64,000 nt of DNA from Streptomyces sp. CB02980 (GTDB taxonomy: Bacteria > Actinomycetota > Actinomycetes > Streptomycetales > Streptomycetaceae): contig NZ_JACSCH020000007.1 of assembly GCF_014451325.2 (NCBI RefSeq), positions 309,907-373,906 of the forward strand. Direction: 5' to 3'. The notes beneath the pieces were generated by a model that had not been told where the DNA came from, did no database searches, and saw only the letters and a list, made by a program, of their open reading frames with translations. The position numbers and the translations under genes are program-made. Position 1 is the stretch's first letter; each line of letters opens with the position of its first letter. Positions 16,942 through 25,554 of the stretch are shown in pieces.

Positions 16942-17313
16942 ATGAAGCAGTCTGCCGCCAAGAAGCTCGGTGTCGCCGCTCTCGGTGCCGCTTTCGCCGC
17001 TGCCGCCGCCGGCACGGCCTCCGCCGCCCCGGTCGTGCCCGCCACCCCCGACGCGCTCGGCCTGGTGACCCAGACCGTGCCGCTGGGTGACGACCTCACC
17101 AAGCTCCCCGACGGCGCGGCCGAGTCCCTCGGTGCCGGCCAGGGCGCCCTCGGCCAGGGTCTCGACCAGGGCGTGAAGACCCTCCCGGCCGCCGCCGGGC
17201 AGGCCACCCAGAGCCTCCCGCTCGACGCCGCCGCCGGCGGCCTCGGCGCCACCCCGCTGGGCGGCCTCCTCGGCGGCCTGCCGCTGGGCGCCGGCGGCCT
17301 GCCGATCGGCTGA
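16942..17313 (+). CDS. Small secreted Ala/Gly/Leu-rich protein
   Basis: This is a 123-residue exported protein with a clear signal peptide (KQSAAKKLGVAALGAAFAAAAAG ending TASAA). The mature region has regularly spaced LPLGDD, LPDGAAESLGAGQGALGQGLDQG and a C-terminal GGLLGGLPLGAGGLPIG. No Cys, anchor or known domain is present. ATG 16942 follows AAGGAAG. Similar composition is seen in the secreted protein at 22982-23380, so both may be members of a streptomycete family of small secreted proteins of unknown role. Confidence 0.8.
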   Translation: MKQSAAKKLGVAALGAAFAAAAAGTASAAPVVPATPDALGLVTQTVPLGDDLTKLPDGAAESLGAGQGALGQGLDQGVKTLPAAAGQATQSLPLDAAAGGLGATPLGGLLGGLPLGAGGLPIG

Positions 17314-17339
17314 CCCCGGGGCCGTACCCGGCTCTCCGT

Positions 17340-17389
17340 ACGCCGAAGGGGCGCGCACCCGGTCTCCCGGGCACGCGCCCCTTCGGCGT
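17340..17389. terminator. Bidirectional terminator
   Basis: A perfect 16-bp inverted repeat, ACGCCGAAGGGGCGCG (17340-17355) and CGCGCCCCTTCGGCGT (17374-17389), lies between the convergent secreted-protein and PspC genes. Confidence 0.85.
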
Positions 17390-17396
17390 GGGTTCG

Positions 17397-17597
17397 TCAC
17401 CAGGCCGTGGTGGCCTTCCGCTCGTCCGGCATGAAGATCCACAGGGCGATGTAGATCAGGAACTGCGGGCCGGGCAGCAGGCACGAGACCAGGAAGATCA
17501 GACGCATCGTGTTCGCGGAGATGCCGAAGCGCCGGGCCAGGCCCGCGCACACTCCGCCGATCACGCGTCCGTCACGAGGGCGGGTCAGTGCGGCCAT
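17397..17597 (-). CDS. PspC-domain membrane protein
   Basis: This is a 66-residue PspC-only protein. The motif GVCAGLARRFGISANTMRL leads into one transmembrane segment (LIFLVSCLLPGPQFLIYIALWIFM) and a short charged tail. Such stand-alone PspC proteins are common in actinobacteria, and roles in envelope stress are known only for the larger family. ATG 17597 has GGAG upstream. Confidence 0.9.
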   Translation of the reverse strand: MAALTRPRDGRVIGGVCAGLARRFGISANTMRLIFLVSCLLPGPQFLIYIALWIFMPDERKATTAW

Positions 17598-17687
17598 GGT
17601 GGGCTCCTTCGGAGTCGGTCCGGGAGCCGCTCCGTCGGGCTCCCGATGACTCCATGGTGCCGCCGGAGTGCCGTCCGGGGCGTCGGT

Positions 17688-18269
17688 CTACCGGGCGATC
17701 GGGACCCTGGGAATCGTCGGGGTCGCACCCTGAGACGCCTCGTTCCGCAGCAGGGCGGAACCCCGACCCGGCCTGCTCCCCGCGGAGGAGTCCGTCCGCC
17801 CCCCGTCCGACCTGCGGCGCAGCCAGGTGCGGCCGGCCGGGACGAAGAGCAGATGCGCGAGCGCCACCCCGGCGGTGTTCAGGAGGACCGAGTCCACGTC
17901 CACGACCTGACCGGGCACGGCGGTCTGCAGCAGCTCCACGGCGAGGGACACCAGCGCGCCTGCGGCGGTCGTACGGGCGAGGGAGGCCCACCCGGAGACA
18001 TGGAGCCGTCCGTCGGCCATCGGGAGCAGGATCCCGAGCGGGGCGAGGAGCAGCAGCCCCTCGCCGATCAGCCGGGCGGCCTCGGCGGTACCGAGGGCGA
18101 GGTCGGCGCGGAGGCCGTCGAGGGGGACGATGTTCGGCGCGGTGACCCAGGCGACGTCCCGTGGGCGCAGGCTGACCCAGGCGACGAGCAGCAGATGCGC
18201 GAGGACGAGGGCGAACCCTGCCACGCGGACGACCACGGCGGCACTGCCGCCCGAACCTTGACGCTGCAC
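17688..18269 (-). CDS. VanZ-like membrane protein
   Basis: This protein of about 193 residues has four hydrophobic segments. The VanZ pattern is visible as LLLVAWVSLRP, then NIVPLDGL, a segment ending LLLAPLGILLPM, then VSLAVELLQTAVPGQVVDVDSVLLNTAGVALAHLL; the ELLQ...D.DD-like block is the core signature. The N terminus is uncertain: GTG 18269 closely follows a G run, while GTG 18317 upstream is in frame but lacks a ribosome site. It is downstream of the lipoprotein-afsQ2-afsQ1 genes, with a 113-nt gap. Confidence 0.8.
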   Translation of the reverse strand: MQRQGSGGSAAVVVRVAGFALVLAHLLLVAWVSLRPRDVAWVTAPNIVPLDGLRADLALGTAEAARLIGEGLLLLAPLGILLPMADGRLHVSGWASLARTTAAGALVSLAVELLQTAVPGQVVDVDSVLLNTAGVALAHLLFVPAGRTWLRRRSDGGRTDSSAGSRPGRGSALLRNEASQGATPTIPRVPIAR

Positions 18270-18382
18270 GCCCCCCAAGACGCCCCGAACACCGAATCCG
18301 GTTCCACCGAACCCCACGCGACCCGCCGTGTGGAGGGTCACTGCCCCCGCGGAGCGGCCGGCCGCAGCGGGGGGCGGCGGGA

Positions 18383-18991
18383 TCAGGAGGGTGTCGGGGC
18401 CGTCGGCGGGGTCGATTCCGGGCGTTCGCGGAGTTCCGTCGTGCAGCGGTACCGCTTCGGGGCGTACGCGCCCGGGCCGCCGAGCAGCACCGTCTGCTCC
18501 CCCGCCCCCGCCGAGCTCGCCGCGAACGTGCAGACCAGCTGCGACAGGGCCGTCGGCGCCAGGTCCTCCGGCTGGCGGCTCAGCCGCAGCGTGCCCGCCG
18601 GGTCGCCCTTGTGGCCGCCGCTCACCACCAGCGGGCCGCGGACCGCCGTCGTGTACCCGGCCCGCTGCTCGCTCTCCGAGGGCTCGGCCAGCAGCTGCGC
18701 GAGCAGCCCCGACGCCGTGCGTACCGGGTCGCCGCCCGCCTTCTCCTCCGGCAGCGAGCGCCGGTCCACCGCCTCGAGCTGCGAGCCGCAGACCAGGAAC
18801 ACCCGGACCGGCACGCCCTGCACCGCCGCGCCCGTCGTCCCCTCCTGGGTCACGCTGCACGGGACCCGTGACGGGGCCGCGCCGGCGTCCACCGGGACCG
18901 ACGTGGTCCTGATCCCGCAGCCGGTGGCCAGCGCGGTGAGCACGACGAGCCCGGCCGTCACGGCCGTACGCCCCACAGTGCGGCGTCTCAC
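18383..18991 (-). CDS. Lipoprotein associated with AfsQ1/AfsQ2
   Basis: This is a 202-residue putative lipoprotein; the start VRRRTVGRTAV leads to a hydrophobic core and lipobox LATGC (Cys25). The mature part has a repeated pattern VPVRVFLVCGSQLE and PEDLAPTALSQLVCTFAA with two conserved Cys, vaguely GerMN-like. The GTG start overlaps the afsQ2 stop, so it is the third gene of the afsQ1-afsQ2 operon. By position it could be the accessory sensor for the histidine kinase. That role is inferred. Confidence 0.85.
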   Translation of the reverse strand: MRRRTVGRTAVTAGLVVLTALATGCGIRTTSVPVDAGAAPSRVPCSVTQEGTTGAAVQGVPVRVFLVCGSQLEAVDRRSLPEEKAGGDPVRTASGLLAQLLAEPSESEQRAGYTTAVRGPLVVSGGHKGDPAGTLRLSRQPEDLAPTALSQLVCTFAASSAGAGEQTVLLGGPGAYAPKRYRCTTELRERPESTPPTAPTPS

Positions 18992-20517
18992 GCTTCCTCC
19001 ACCTCGCCCTGGCTGCTGCGGGTCTGCACCTCGCGGGTGATCCCCGACGCGTCGAGCGGCAGCCGCAGCACGAACACCGCGCCGTCCACCGCACCGTCCT
19101 CGCCGACCGAGTTGGCGGCGGTGATCGAACCGCCGTGAATCAGCGCGTTCTCCATGGCGATCGACAGGCCGAGCCCGCTGCCGTCGGACCGGGGCCGGGA
19201 CGCGCTCGCCTTGTAGAAGCGGTCGAAGACGTGCGGCAGCACCTCTTCGGGGATGCCGGGGCCGTGGTCGCGTACGGCGATGACCAGTTCGTCGTCCTCG
19301 GTGCGCACCGAGACCCGGACCGGCGAACCTCCGTGCTTCAGCGCGTTCCCGATCAGGTTCGCCAGGATCACGTCGAGCCGGCGCGGATCGAGCGGCGCCA
19401 CGATGCCGCGCTCGGCGTCCAGGTCGACCGCGTCGAGCCACGCGCGCGCGTCGATGCACGCGGTGATCTGGTCGGCGATGTCCACCTCGTCGAGGACGAG
19501 CCGGGCGGTGCCCGCGTCGAAGCGGGTCACCTCCATCAGGTTCTCGACCAGGTTGTTCAGCCGGTGGGTCTCGCTGACCACCAGGGCGACCGCCGGGGCG
19601 ATCATCGGGTCGAGGGAGTCCTGCTCGTCCTCGAGGACCTCCGTGACGGCGGTGAGCGCGGTCAGCGGGGTCCGCAGCTCGTGCGACATGTCGGCGACGA
19701 ACCGCCGGGAGGACTCCTCGCGGGCGCTCATGTCCGCGACCTTCTTCTGCAGGGACTCGGCCGCACTGTTGAACGTCCGGGTGAGATCGGCCAGTTCGTC
19801 GGCGCCGGTGACCCGGAGCCGGGTGTCGAGCTTGCCCTCGCCGAGCTGCTTGGCCGCCTCGCCGAGCCGGTGCACCGGCCGCAGCACGGTCGTCGCCGCG
19901 ACCTGCGCGAGCAGCACGGAGCCGGCCACCGCGAGCGCGGTCGCGATCCCGAGCGACCAGGCGAGCGAGTTCAGATCGGCCTTCTCCGCGGCCAGCGACT
20001 TGAACATGTAGCCCGCGGGCCCGCCGCCGTCGATCCGCGTCCCGCCGACCAGGTACGGCGTCCCGTTCCGCTCCGTTCGCTGCCAGAACAGGTGGTACGG
20101 ATACGGGTTGGCCTCCGTCACCGGCCGCTCGGTGTCCACGGCCTCGCGCAGCGAGCGCGGCACGTCGGCCAGGGTGAAGTCGTCCGGGTCCGAGGCGCCG
20201 ACGATCGGCTTGCCCGCGTCCCGCTCGCCGAGCAGCAGCACCTGGTAGTTGGCGCTGCCCGTCGCCATCAGCTCGGCCGTCCGCCGCAGGTCCTCCTGCG
20301 TGGGCCGCAGCGGCAGCGTCGCCGCCCGGTTCTGCATCTCCTGCCGGAAGTCGTTGAGCGCCCCGTCCTGAGTACGCGTCAGCACCGCCTCGCGGTTCAG
20401 CCAGTACGCGATGCCGGAGGCGGCGACGGCCGCGGTGAGCGCGACCAGGGCGAAGACGACGACTAGACGCAGACGCAGGCTGGAGAGACGCAGCCGCGTG
20501 ACGATCCCCTTGCTCAC
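18988..20517 (-). CDS. afsQ2: Sensor histidine kinase AfsQ2
   Basis: This 509-residue kinase has two membrane segments (about residues 13-35 and 180-205) flanking an extracytoplasmic sensor loop, then HAMP, HisKA (SHELRTPLTAL, His near residue 276) and HATPase domains (N box ILANLIGNALKHGG, G1 DHGPGIPEEV, G2 GSGLGLSIAM). It phosphorylates AfsQ1. GTG 20517 overlaps the afsQ1 stop. In S. coelicolor the AfsQ1/AfsQ2 pair links nitrogen or glutamate status to antibiotic production, which is family knowledge. Confidence 0.95.
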   Translation of the reverse strand: MSKGIVTRLRLSSLRLRLVVVFALVALTAAVAASGIAYWLNREAVLTRTQDGALNDFRQEMQNRAATLPLRPTQEDLRRTAELMATGSANYQVLLLGERDAGKPIVGASDPDDFTLADVPRSLREAVDTERPVTEANPYPYHLFWQRTERNGTPYLVGGTRIDGGGPAGYMFKSLAAEKADLNSLAWSLGIATALAVAGSVLLAQVAATTVLRPVHRLGEAAKQLGEGKLDTRLRVTGADELADLTRTFNSAAESLQKKVADMSAREESSRRFVADMSHELRTPLTALTAVTEVLEDEQDSLDPMIAPAVALVVSETHRLNNLVENLMEVTRFDAGTARLVLDEVDIADQITACIDARAWLDAVDLDAERGIVAPLDPRRLDVILANLIGNALKHGGSPVRVSVRTEDDELVIAVRDHGPGIPEEVLPHVFDRFYKASASRPRSDGSGLGLSIAMENALIHGGSITAANSVGEDGAVDGAVFVLRLPLDASGITREVQTRSSQGEVEEA

Positions 20518-21191
20518 GCAGGAACGTCCAGCCGGTAGCCGACCCCGCGCACGGTGCGGATGAGCGTCGGCGAGGACGGCACGTCCTCCACCTTGGCGCG
20601 CAGCCGCTGTACACAGGCGTCGACGAGCCGCGAGTCGCCCAGGTAGTCGTGCTCCCACACGAGCCGCAGCAACTGCTGCCGGGAGAGCGCCTGTCCGGGC
20701 CGGCGGCTCAGCTCCAGGAGCAGCCGCAGCTCGGTCGGGGTGAGCTGGAGGTCCTCGCCGTTCTTGGTGACCGTCATCGCGGAGCGGTCGATCACCAGCG
20801 AGCCGTAGGTCGCCGAGTCCGTCGACTCCCGCTCCCCGCGCCGCAGTACGGCCCGGATCCGGGCGTCGAGGACGCGGCCCTGCACCGGCTTGACGACATA
20901 GTCGTCGGCTCCGGACTCCAGGCCCACGACCACGTCGATGTCGTCGCTGCGCGCGGTCAGCAGGATGATCGGCAACTGGTCCGTGCGGCGGATGCGCCGG
21001 CAGACCTCGAAGCCGTCGATGCCGGGCAGCATGACGTCGAGCACGACCAGGTCCGGCCGCTGCTCGCGCAACAGCTGGAGGCCGTCCTCACCGGTCGCGG
21101 CGGTGGCCACCCGGTGGCCCTGCCGCGACAGGGAGAGTTCGAGGGCCGTGCGGATGGCGTCGTCGTCCTCGATCAGCAACAGAAAAGGCAC
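20514..21191 (-). CDS. afsQ1: Response regulator AfsQ1
   Basis: This 225-residue OmpR-type regulator has a receiver domain with acidic triad EDDD and phosphoacceptor Asp52 in VVLDVMLPG, Thr in LLTAR and Lys in YVVKP, and a C-terminal winged helix (LQLTPTELRLLLELSRRPGQ, then RLVDACVQRLRAKVED). GTG 21191 gives exactly the known AfsQ1 length. It heads an operon with afsQ2 and the lipoprotein and is divergent from sigQ, with a GTGAC-N6-GTGAC box in between. Confidence 0.96.
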   Translation of the reverse strand: MPFLLLIEDDDAIRTALELSLSRQGHRVATAATGEDGLQLLREQRPDLVVLDVMLPGIDGFEVCRRIRRTDQLPIILLTARSDDIDVVVGLESGADDYVVKPVQGRVLDARIRAVLRRGERESTDSATYGSLVIDRSAMTVTKNGEDLQLTPTELRLLLELSRRPGQALSRQQLLRLVWEHDYLGDSRLVDACVQRLRAKVEDVPSSPTLIRTVRGVGYRLDVPA

Positions 21192-21259
21192 GCCGTCATT
21201 CTGTCGCATTCGGCCGTCCGAGTTCGACCGCTGGGAGGCGCGCTTCTGCCCGGGCCCCT

Positions 21260-21275
21260 GTGACACGCCTGTGAC
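21260..21275. promoter_or_regulatory. AfsQ1 binding box in the sigQ-afsQ1 region
   Basis: GTGAC (21260-21264), six bases ACGCCT, GTGAC (21271-21275) matches the published AfsQ1 consensus GTnAC-N6-GTnAC. It lies 85 nt before the sigQ ATG and 68 nt before the afsQ1 start, in the position expected for control of both divergent units. Confidence 0.85.
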
Positions 21276-21360
21276 AGTCGGCGGACAACGCCATGAAGTC
21301 CGATGGGCAAGCTTCATTGCACACGGACCGAAACACACTCCAACCGACGGGGGGCGCCGG

Positions 21361-22080
21361 ATGAACGCACTGCACAGCACCACCTCAAGCGCAGTAGTCA
21401 CGCGTCTCCACGACGTCGTGCGGAGCACGGAGAAGTCCGGCGCGGTGAACGGGCGGGGGTGCGTTCGCAGCGTCGGGCGTCAGCGCAAGGCGCCGTACAT
21501 GGTGGCCATTGCTGACGGGGGAGCGGCGTACGGGGAGGTCACGGGGGAGCGCAACTGTTCGGAAGCCGAGTTCACGGCTTACGTCCAGGAGCGTCGTGCC
21601 TCCCTGTACGCCACCGCCTACCACCTCACCGGTGACCGGTTCGAGGCCGAGGACCTGCTCCAGAGCGCGCTGTTCTCCACGTACCGCGCCTGGGAGCGGA
21701 TCAGCGACAAGGCCGCGGTCGGCGGATACCTCCGCCGCACCATGACCAATCTGCACATCAGCGCCTGGCGCCGGCGCAAGCTCAACGAGTACCCGACCGA
21801 GGAGCTCCCGGAGACGGTGGGCGAGACGGACGCGATGCGCGGCACGGAGCTGCGCGCGGTGCTGTGGCAGGCGCTGGCCCGGCTGCCCGAGCTCCAGCGG
21901 ACGATGCTGGTGCTGCGCTACTACGAGGGCCGTACCGATCCGGAGATCGCGGAGATCCTGGACATCAGTGTCGGCACGGTGAAGTCGAGCATCTGGCGGT
22001 CGCTGCGGCGACTGCGCGAGGACGAGGTGCTCAGCTTCGGCCGTGACGAGGAGGAGTCCTTCGGCGAGCTGGTGGCCTGA
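21361..22080 (+). CDS. sigQ: ECF sigma factor SigQ
   Basis: This is a 239-residue SigE-subfamily ECF sigma factor. A long N-terminal extension of about 65 residues precedes region 2 (ASLYATAYHLTGDRFEAEDLLQ, then RAWERISDKAAVGGYLRRTMTNLHISAWRRRK) and region 4 (LPELQRTMLVLRYYEGRTDPEIAEILDISVGTVKSSIWRSLRRLRE). ATG 21361 follows a GGGGGGC run; downstream alternatives such as ATG 21500 would still leave both domains intact. It is divergent from afsQ1, and in S. coelicolor is an AfsQ1 target that opposes AfsQ1 output. Confidence 0.93.
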   Translation: MNALHSTTSSAVVTRLHDVVRSTEKSGAVNGRGCVRSVGRQRKAPYMVAIADGGAAYGEVTGERNCSEAEFTAYVQERRASLYATAYHLTGDRFEAEDLLQSALFSTYRAWERISDKAAVGGYLRRTMTNLHISAWRRRKLNEYPTEELPETVGETDAMRGTELRAVLWQALARLPELQRTMLVLRYYEGRTDPEIAEILDISVGTVKSSIWRSLRRLREDEVLSFGRDEEESFGELVA

Positions 22081-22168
22081 AGGCTGGGGGAAAGACCCAC
22101 GGGGGCTACGGGGGAAACGGAGCCGTCGGGGGAGCACGGGGGAACCGTACGGGGGTACGGGGAATGGC

Positions 22169-22210
22169 GACGCGGGTCGTACGAGCTGGGGGGCTCGTAC
22201 GACCCGCGTC
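22169..22210. terminator. Bidirectional terminator after sigQ
   Basis: An 18-bp perfect inverted repeat, GACGCGGGTCGTACGAGC (22169-22186) and its complement (22193-22210), has a 6-nt G-rich loop. It lies between convergent sigQ and the uridine-kinase-like gene. The 22081-22160 stretch before it carries repeated GGGGG-CTACGGGGG-type runs and no gene. Confidence 0.9.
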
Positions 22211-22224
22211 GTGTTCTGCGGCTC

Positions 22225-22854
22225 TCAGCTGGTCGCGGGCGTGCGGTGGCGGCCCGCTGCCGCCGCCGCCAGACGGCCCAGGGCCTCCGGCTTGGCGCAG
22301 GGGTGGGCGCCCAGTTCCGACTGGCGGGCGACGATCGCCCGCTCCGCGCGCATCAGACGCCAGCCGCGACGCAGCAGGAACGGGACCGACTTGCGGCCCT
22401 CGCGCAGGTCGCGGGCGAGCCGGCGGCGGAAGGTCGTCGAGGGGCGGCCGCGCAGGCAGAGCGCGTCGGCGAGGACGTCGAGCTCACGGCAGCGGGCCAC
22501 GATCTCGGCCGCGAAGATCCCCTCCGCCACGAACAGCGGCGTCCGTCCGATGTCCAGCCGCTCGCGGTCCACCCGGGAGCTGGTGGCGAGGTCGTACACG
22601 GGGACGTCGGTCCGTCCCGTACGGCACAGTTCGACGATGGCGGCGACGGCCACCTCCGCGTCCCAGGACCCCGGAGAGTCCCAGTCGATGTCCGAGCTGC
22701 CCTCCACGAGAGGGAGGGTCGGGTCGTCGGCCTCCTTGTAGAAGTCGTCGAGGCGCAGGACCGGGAGACCGGTGACGGCGGCGAGGGACGACTTGCCGGA
22801 GCCTGAGGGGCCCGCGAGCAGGACGACACGGGTCGGGATCGGTTGGGAACTCAC
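22225..22854 (-). CDS. Uridine kinase-like P-loop protein
   Basis: This 209-residue protein has Walker A AGPSGSGKSS near residue 15, the uridine kinase-type LRLDDFYKEADDP that binds the nucleoside, and LFVAEGIFAAE as Walker B. The C-terminal half is rich in Arg with a putative lid FRRRLARDLREGRKS. It would phosphorylate uridine or cytidine imported by the transporter, but it lacks the regulon palindrome. Start GTG 22854 (VSSQPIPTRVV) is chosen for distance to the P-loop; no strong ribosome site is visible. Confidence 0.8.
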   Translation of the reverse strand: MSSQPIPTRVVLLAGPSGSGKSSLAAVTGLPVLRLDDFYKEADDPTLPLVEGSSDIDWDSPGSWDAEVAVAAIVELCRTGRTDVPVYDLATSSRVDRERLDIGRTPLFVAEGIFAAEIVARCRELDVLADALCLRGRPSTTFRRRLARDLREGRKSVPFLLRRGWRLMRAERAIVARQSELGAHPCAKPEALGRLAAAAAGRHRTPATS

Positions 22855-22981
22855 GGGACACCAGTGTGAAGCATTCCCCCGTGCAGGGGACCCCCGAGGA
22901 GGCCCGTTGGTATCGAGCATCACACCTCAACTACTGTCGGTGTCCGCTCGGTCACCCCGTGGAAATCTCGGAAGGATCATC

Positions 22982-23380
22982 ATGGCGCGTCACGCAGAAC
23001 CCCGGAGTCCCCGTCGCAGCGCCCTGCTCGCGGCAGGTCTCACCGTCACGGCGGCGGGCGCGGCGGTGCTCGGCGCCGGTGCGGCGGCGCAGGCCGTGGC
23101 CCCGGTGCCGCTGCCCGTCGACTCGTTGACCAGGACGGACGCCACCGCGGCCGGTGCGGGTGCGCTGTCCGGTGTCACCCACGGGATCGGCCCGCTGACC
23201 CGGCTCCAGCTCGACCCGCTGGCCAACACCGGCGTCGACCCGCTCGACAACGGTCTCGGCACCCAGGTCGCCGACTTCAAGCCGGTGGGCACCAACCTGG
23301 TGACCGACCACGTCACGAAGGGCGGGGCAGTGGCCGATCTTCCGGTGGCCGGTCCGCTGACGCGGGGGCTGCTTCCGTAA
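22982..23380 (+). CDS. Small secreted protein
   Basis: This 132-residue exported protein has a basic N terminus (RHAEPRSPRRSALL), a hydrophobic core and an AxA site near GAAAQA. The mature chain is rich in LPVDSLTR, LDPLANTGVDPLDNGLG and ends VAGPLTRGLLP, similar in style to the protein at 16942-17313. GGAAGGATC precedes ATG 22982. Its last 68 nt overlap the 3' end of the convergent MFS gene, so both C termini share DNA. Function is unknown. Confidence 0.78.
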   Translation: MARHAEPRSPRRSALLAAGLTVTAAGAAVLGAGAAAQAVAPVPLPVDSLTRTDATAAGAGALSGVTHGIGPLTRLQLDPLANTGVDPLDNGLGTQVADFKPVGTNLVTDHVTKGGAVADLPVAGPLTRGLLP

Positions 23381-24845
23381 CGGAGCCGGTTCCGGGCCGC
23401 AGCGGGGCGTCCCGTACGAGCCACGCCACGGCGAAGGCCAGGGCGGCGAGCAGTGCCGTGCCGAGCAGCACCCCGTGCACCCCGCTCGTCACGGCCGCCC
23501 CCAGGTCCTCCCGTACGGGCTCCGGCAGCCGCAGGGCCTGTGCCGGGGTCAGGTGGGTGTCGGCCCCGTCGAGGCGCGCGGTGAACACCGCGCCGAGGAC
23601 GGCCACGCCGAGCGAGCCGCCGAGCGTCCGCACGAGTGTGACGGTGCCGCTGGCCGCGCCCATGTCGCGCGGCTCGGCGCCGTACATCGTGACGAGCAGC
23701 GTGGCCTGCATGAGGAGGCCCATGCCCGCGCCGACGACCACGGTGAGTCCGGAGGCGAGGGCGACGGGGGTGTCCACGTCGAGCAGCAGCAGGGCGAGCG
23801 CGCCCGCCGTCATCAGCGCACCGCCGAGGATCGGGTACATCCGGTAGCGGCCGGTACGGGCGATGATCCGGCCCGAGGCCAGCTGCGCGGCGACCATGGC
23901 GAGCATCAGCGGGAGCAGCAGCAGCCCGCTCGCCGTGGACGACTGTCCGCGGGCGAACTGCAGGTACTGCGGGAGGTAGTTCAGGGCGGCGATCATGCCC
24001 GCGCCGACCAGGAGGCTCAGGATCTGCGCCAGCGTGAAGTTGCGGGTGCGGAAGAGCCGGGGCGGGATCACGGGCTCCTCGGCCCGCCGCTCGACCCGGA
24101 CGAACCAGGCGAGCGCCACGACCGCGAGCGTTCCCAGGGCCAGGATCCGGGGTGAGGTCCAGGCGTGGGCGGTGCCGGCCCAGCCGGCGAGCAGGGTCAG
24201 CGCGAGGACCCCGGTGGTCAGCAGCAGGGCTCCCGCCCAGTCGACGCGGGCTCGGACGCGCGGGGTCCTTACGCGCAGGCGGAGCGAGACGATCAGCAGG
24301 GCGGCGAGGCCGACGGGCAGGTTGACGTAGAAGGCCCAGCGCCAGTTCAGGTGGTCGGTGAGGAGGCCGCCGAGGAGCGGGCCGCCGGCGAAGGCCACCG
24401 GCAGCATCGCCCCGGTGACTGCCTGGACCCGGGCGCTGTCCTTCGGGGCCACCAGGGTGCCGATGAGTGCGAAGGCGCCGACCATCAGGCCGCCGGCGCC
24501 GATGCCCTGGAGGGCGCGGAAGGCGATGAGCTGTCCCATGCTCTGCGCGAGGCCGGAGAGGACCGATCCGGCGAGGAAGACGCCGACGGCGGAGAGGTAG
24601 GCCCCCTTGCGGCCGTGGAGGTCGCCGAGCTTGCCCCAGAGCGGGGTGGCGACGGCCGCGGTGAGGAGATAGGCGGTGACGACCCAGGACAGCCGGTCGA
24701 GGCCGCCGAGTTCGCCCGCGATGGTGGGGAGGGCGGTGCCGACGATCGTGCCGTCGAGGGTCGCGAGGACGACGCCGAGCATGAGCCCGGCGACGCCCAG
24801 GTAGGGGATGCGGGTCTCCCGCGGGGACGTCTGAGCGGTCGTCAT
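23313..24845 (-). CDS. DHA2-family multidrug MFS transporter (EmrB/QacA type)
   Basis: This 510-residue protein has 14 predicted membrane segments. The motif A form GKLGDLHGRKGAYL follows segment 2, and motif C-like GPLLGGLLTDHLNWRWAFYVNLPVG is the drug-antiporter signature of this family. It starts 5 nt after the stop of the flavin reductase gene and is probably in the same operon, controlled by the divergent TetR regulator. Substrate is unknown; export of a toxic quinone or drug is likely. Confidence 0.9.
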   Translation of the reverse strand: MTTAQTSPRETRIPYLGVAGLMLGVVLATLDGTIVGTALPTIAGELGGLDRLSWVVTAYLLTAAVATPLWGKLGDLHGRKGAYLSAVGVFLAGSVLSGLAQSMGQLIAFRALQGIGAGGLMVGAFALIGTLVAPKDSARVQAVTGAMLPVAFAGGPLLGGLLTDHLNWRWAFYVNLPVGLAALLIVSLRLRVRTPRVRARVDWAGALLLTTGVLALTLLAGWAGTAHAWTSPRILALGTLAVVALAWFVRVERRAEEPVIPPRLFRTRNFTLAQILSLLVGAGMIAALNYLPQYLQFARGQSSTASGLLLLPLMLAMVAAQLASGRIIARTGRYRMYPILGGALMTAGALALLLLDVDTPVALASGLTVVVGAGMGLLMQATLLVTMYGAEPRDMGAASGTVTLVRTLGGSLGVAVLGAVFTARLDGADTHLTPAQALRLPEPVREDLGAAVTSGVHGVLLGTALLAALAFAVAWLVRDAPLRPGTGSVTEAAPASADRPPEDRPLPRPS

Positions 24846-24849
24846 TGGT

Positions 24850-25440
24850 TTAGGCCGCGTAGGGCTTGTTCGTGCGCGCGTCGCGCAGTGCCTCGCCCCA
24901 CCACACGAGTTGGTCGAGCATCGCCTTCGCCGCGGTGTCGGCGGCGGCGTCGGCGGCCCGGCCGTTCTCGTCGAACTGTCCCCAGACGCCCTGGAGTCCG
25001 ACCGTCTCGCGGATGGTGACGGCGTGCAGCTCGGCGAAGACGCCCCGCAGGTGCTCGACGGCGCGCAGGCCGGCGGAGAAGCCGCCGTAGGCGACGAAGC
25101 CGACGGGCTTCGCGTGCCATTCCCGGTTGTGCCAGTCGATCGCGTTCTTCAGGGAGGCCGGGTAGCTGTGGTTGTACTCGGGGGTCACCACGACGAAGGC
25201 GTCGGCGGCGGCCAGACGCGGTGACACGGCGGCGAGCAGGGCGCGGTCCTCGGCCCGCTCGGGGGCCTGGCCGAGGTGCGGGAAGACGGTCGGCAGCGGG
25301 GTCTCGGCCAGGTCGATCAGGTCGGTGGTCAGATCGGGGCGGTCGGCGGCGTGGGTGAGCAGCCAGTTCGCGACGACGGGGCCGAGGCGGCCGTCGCGGG
25401 TCGAGCCCTGGATCACGGCGAGGTGGAGCGGAGCGGTCAT
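24850..25440 (-). CDS. NADPH-dependent FMN reductase
   Basis: This 196-residue flavodoxin-fold reductase has the FMN phosphate loop LAVIQGSTRDGRLG at the N terminus, the typical VVTPEYNHSYPASLKNAIDW and VAYGGFSAGLRAVEHLR. Relatives reduce FMN, azo compounds or quinones. ATG 25440 (MTAPLHL) follows AGGGGGA; an upstream in-frame ATG at 25491 would overlap the operators. It is the first gene of an operon with the MFS transporter. Confidence 0.9.
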   Translation of the reverse strand: MTAPLHLAVIQGSTRDGRLGPVVANWLLTHAADRPDLTTDLIDLAETPLPTVFPHLGQAPERAEDRALLAAVSPRLAAADAFVVVTPEYNHSYPASLKNAIDWHNREWHAKPVGFVAYGGFSAGLRAVEHLRGVFAELHAVTIRETVGLQGVWGQFDENGRAADAAADTAAKAMLDQLVWWGEALRDARTNKPYAA

Positions 25441-25462
25441 GGGGTCCCCCTGGAACGGTGAT

Positions 25463-25519
25463 GTGTACGGCGTATACCGACTGGTGTACAACGTACACGC
25501 CGATGTGTACGTCGTCTAC
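25463..25519. promoter_or_regulatory. Three phased 15-bp operators for the TetR regulator
   Basis: GTGTACGGCGTATAC (25463), GTGTACAACGTACAC (25484, perfect palindrome around AAC) and GTGTACGTCGTCTAC (25505) recur at exactly 21 bp, two helical turns. A degenerate fourth half-site GATAC-GCT-GTAC follows at 25525. They fill the divergent promoter between the reductase-MFS operon and the TetR gene. Confidence 0.85.
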
Positions 25520-25554
25520 TGGAGATACGCTGTACGCGAGAGAGGGAGGCCCCA

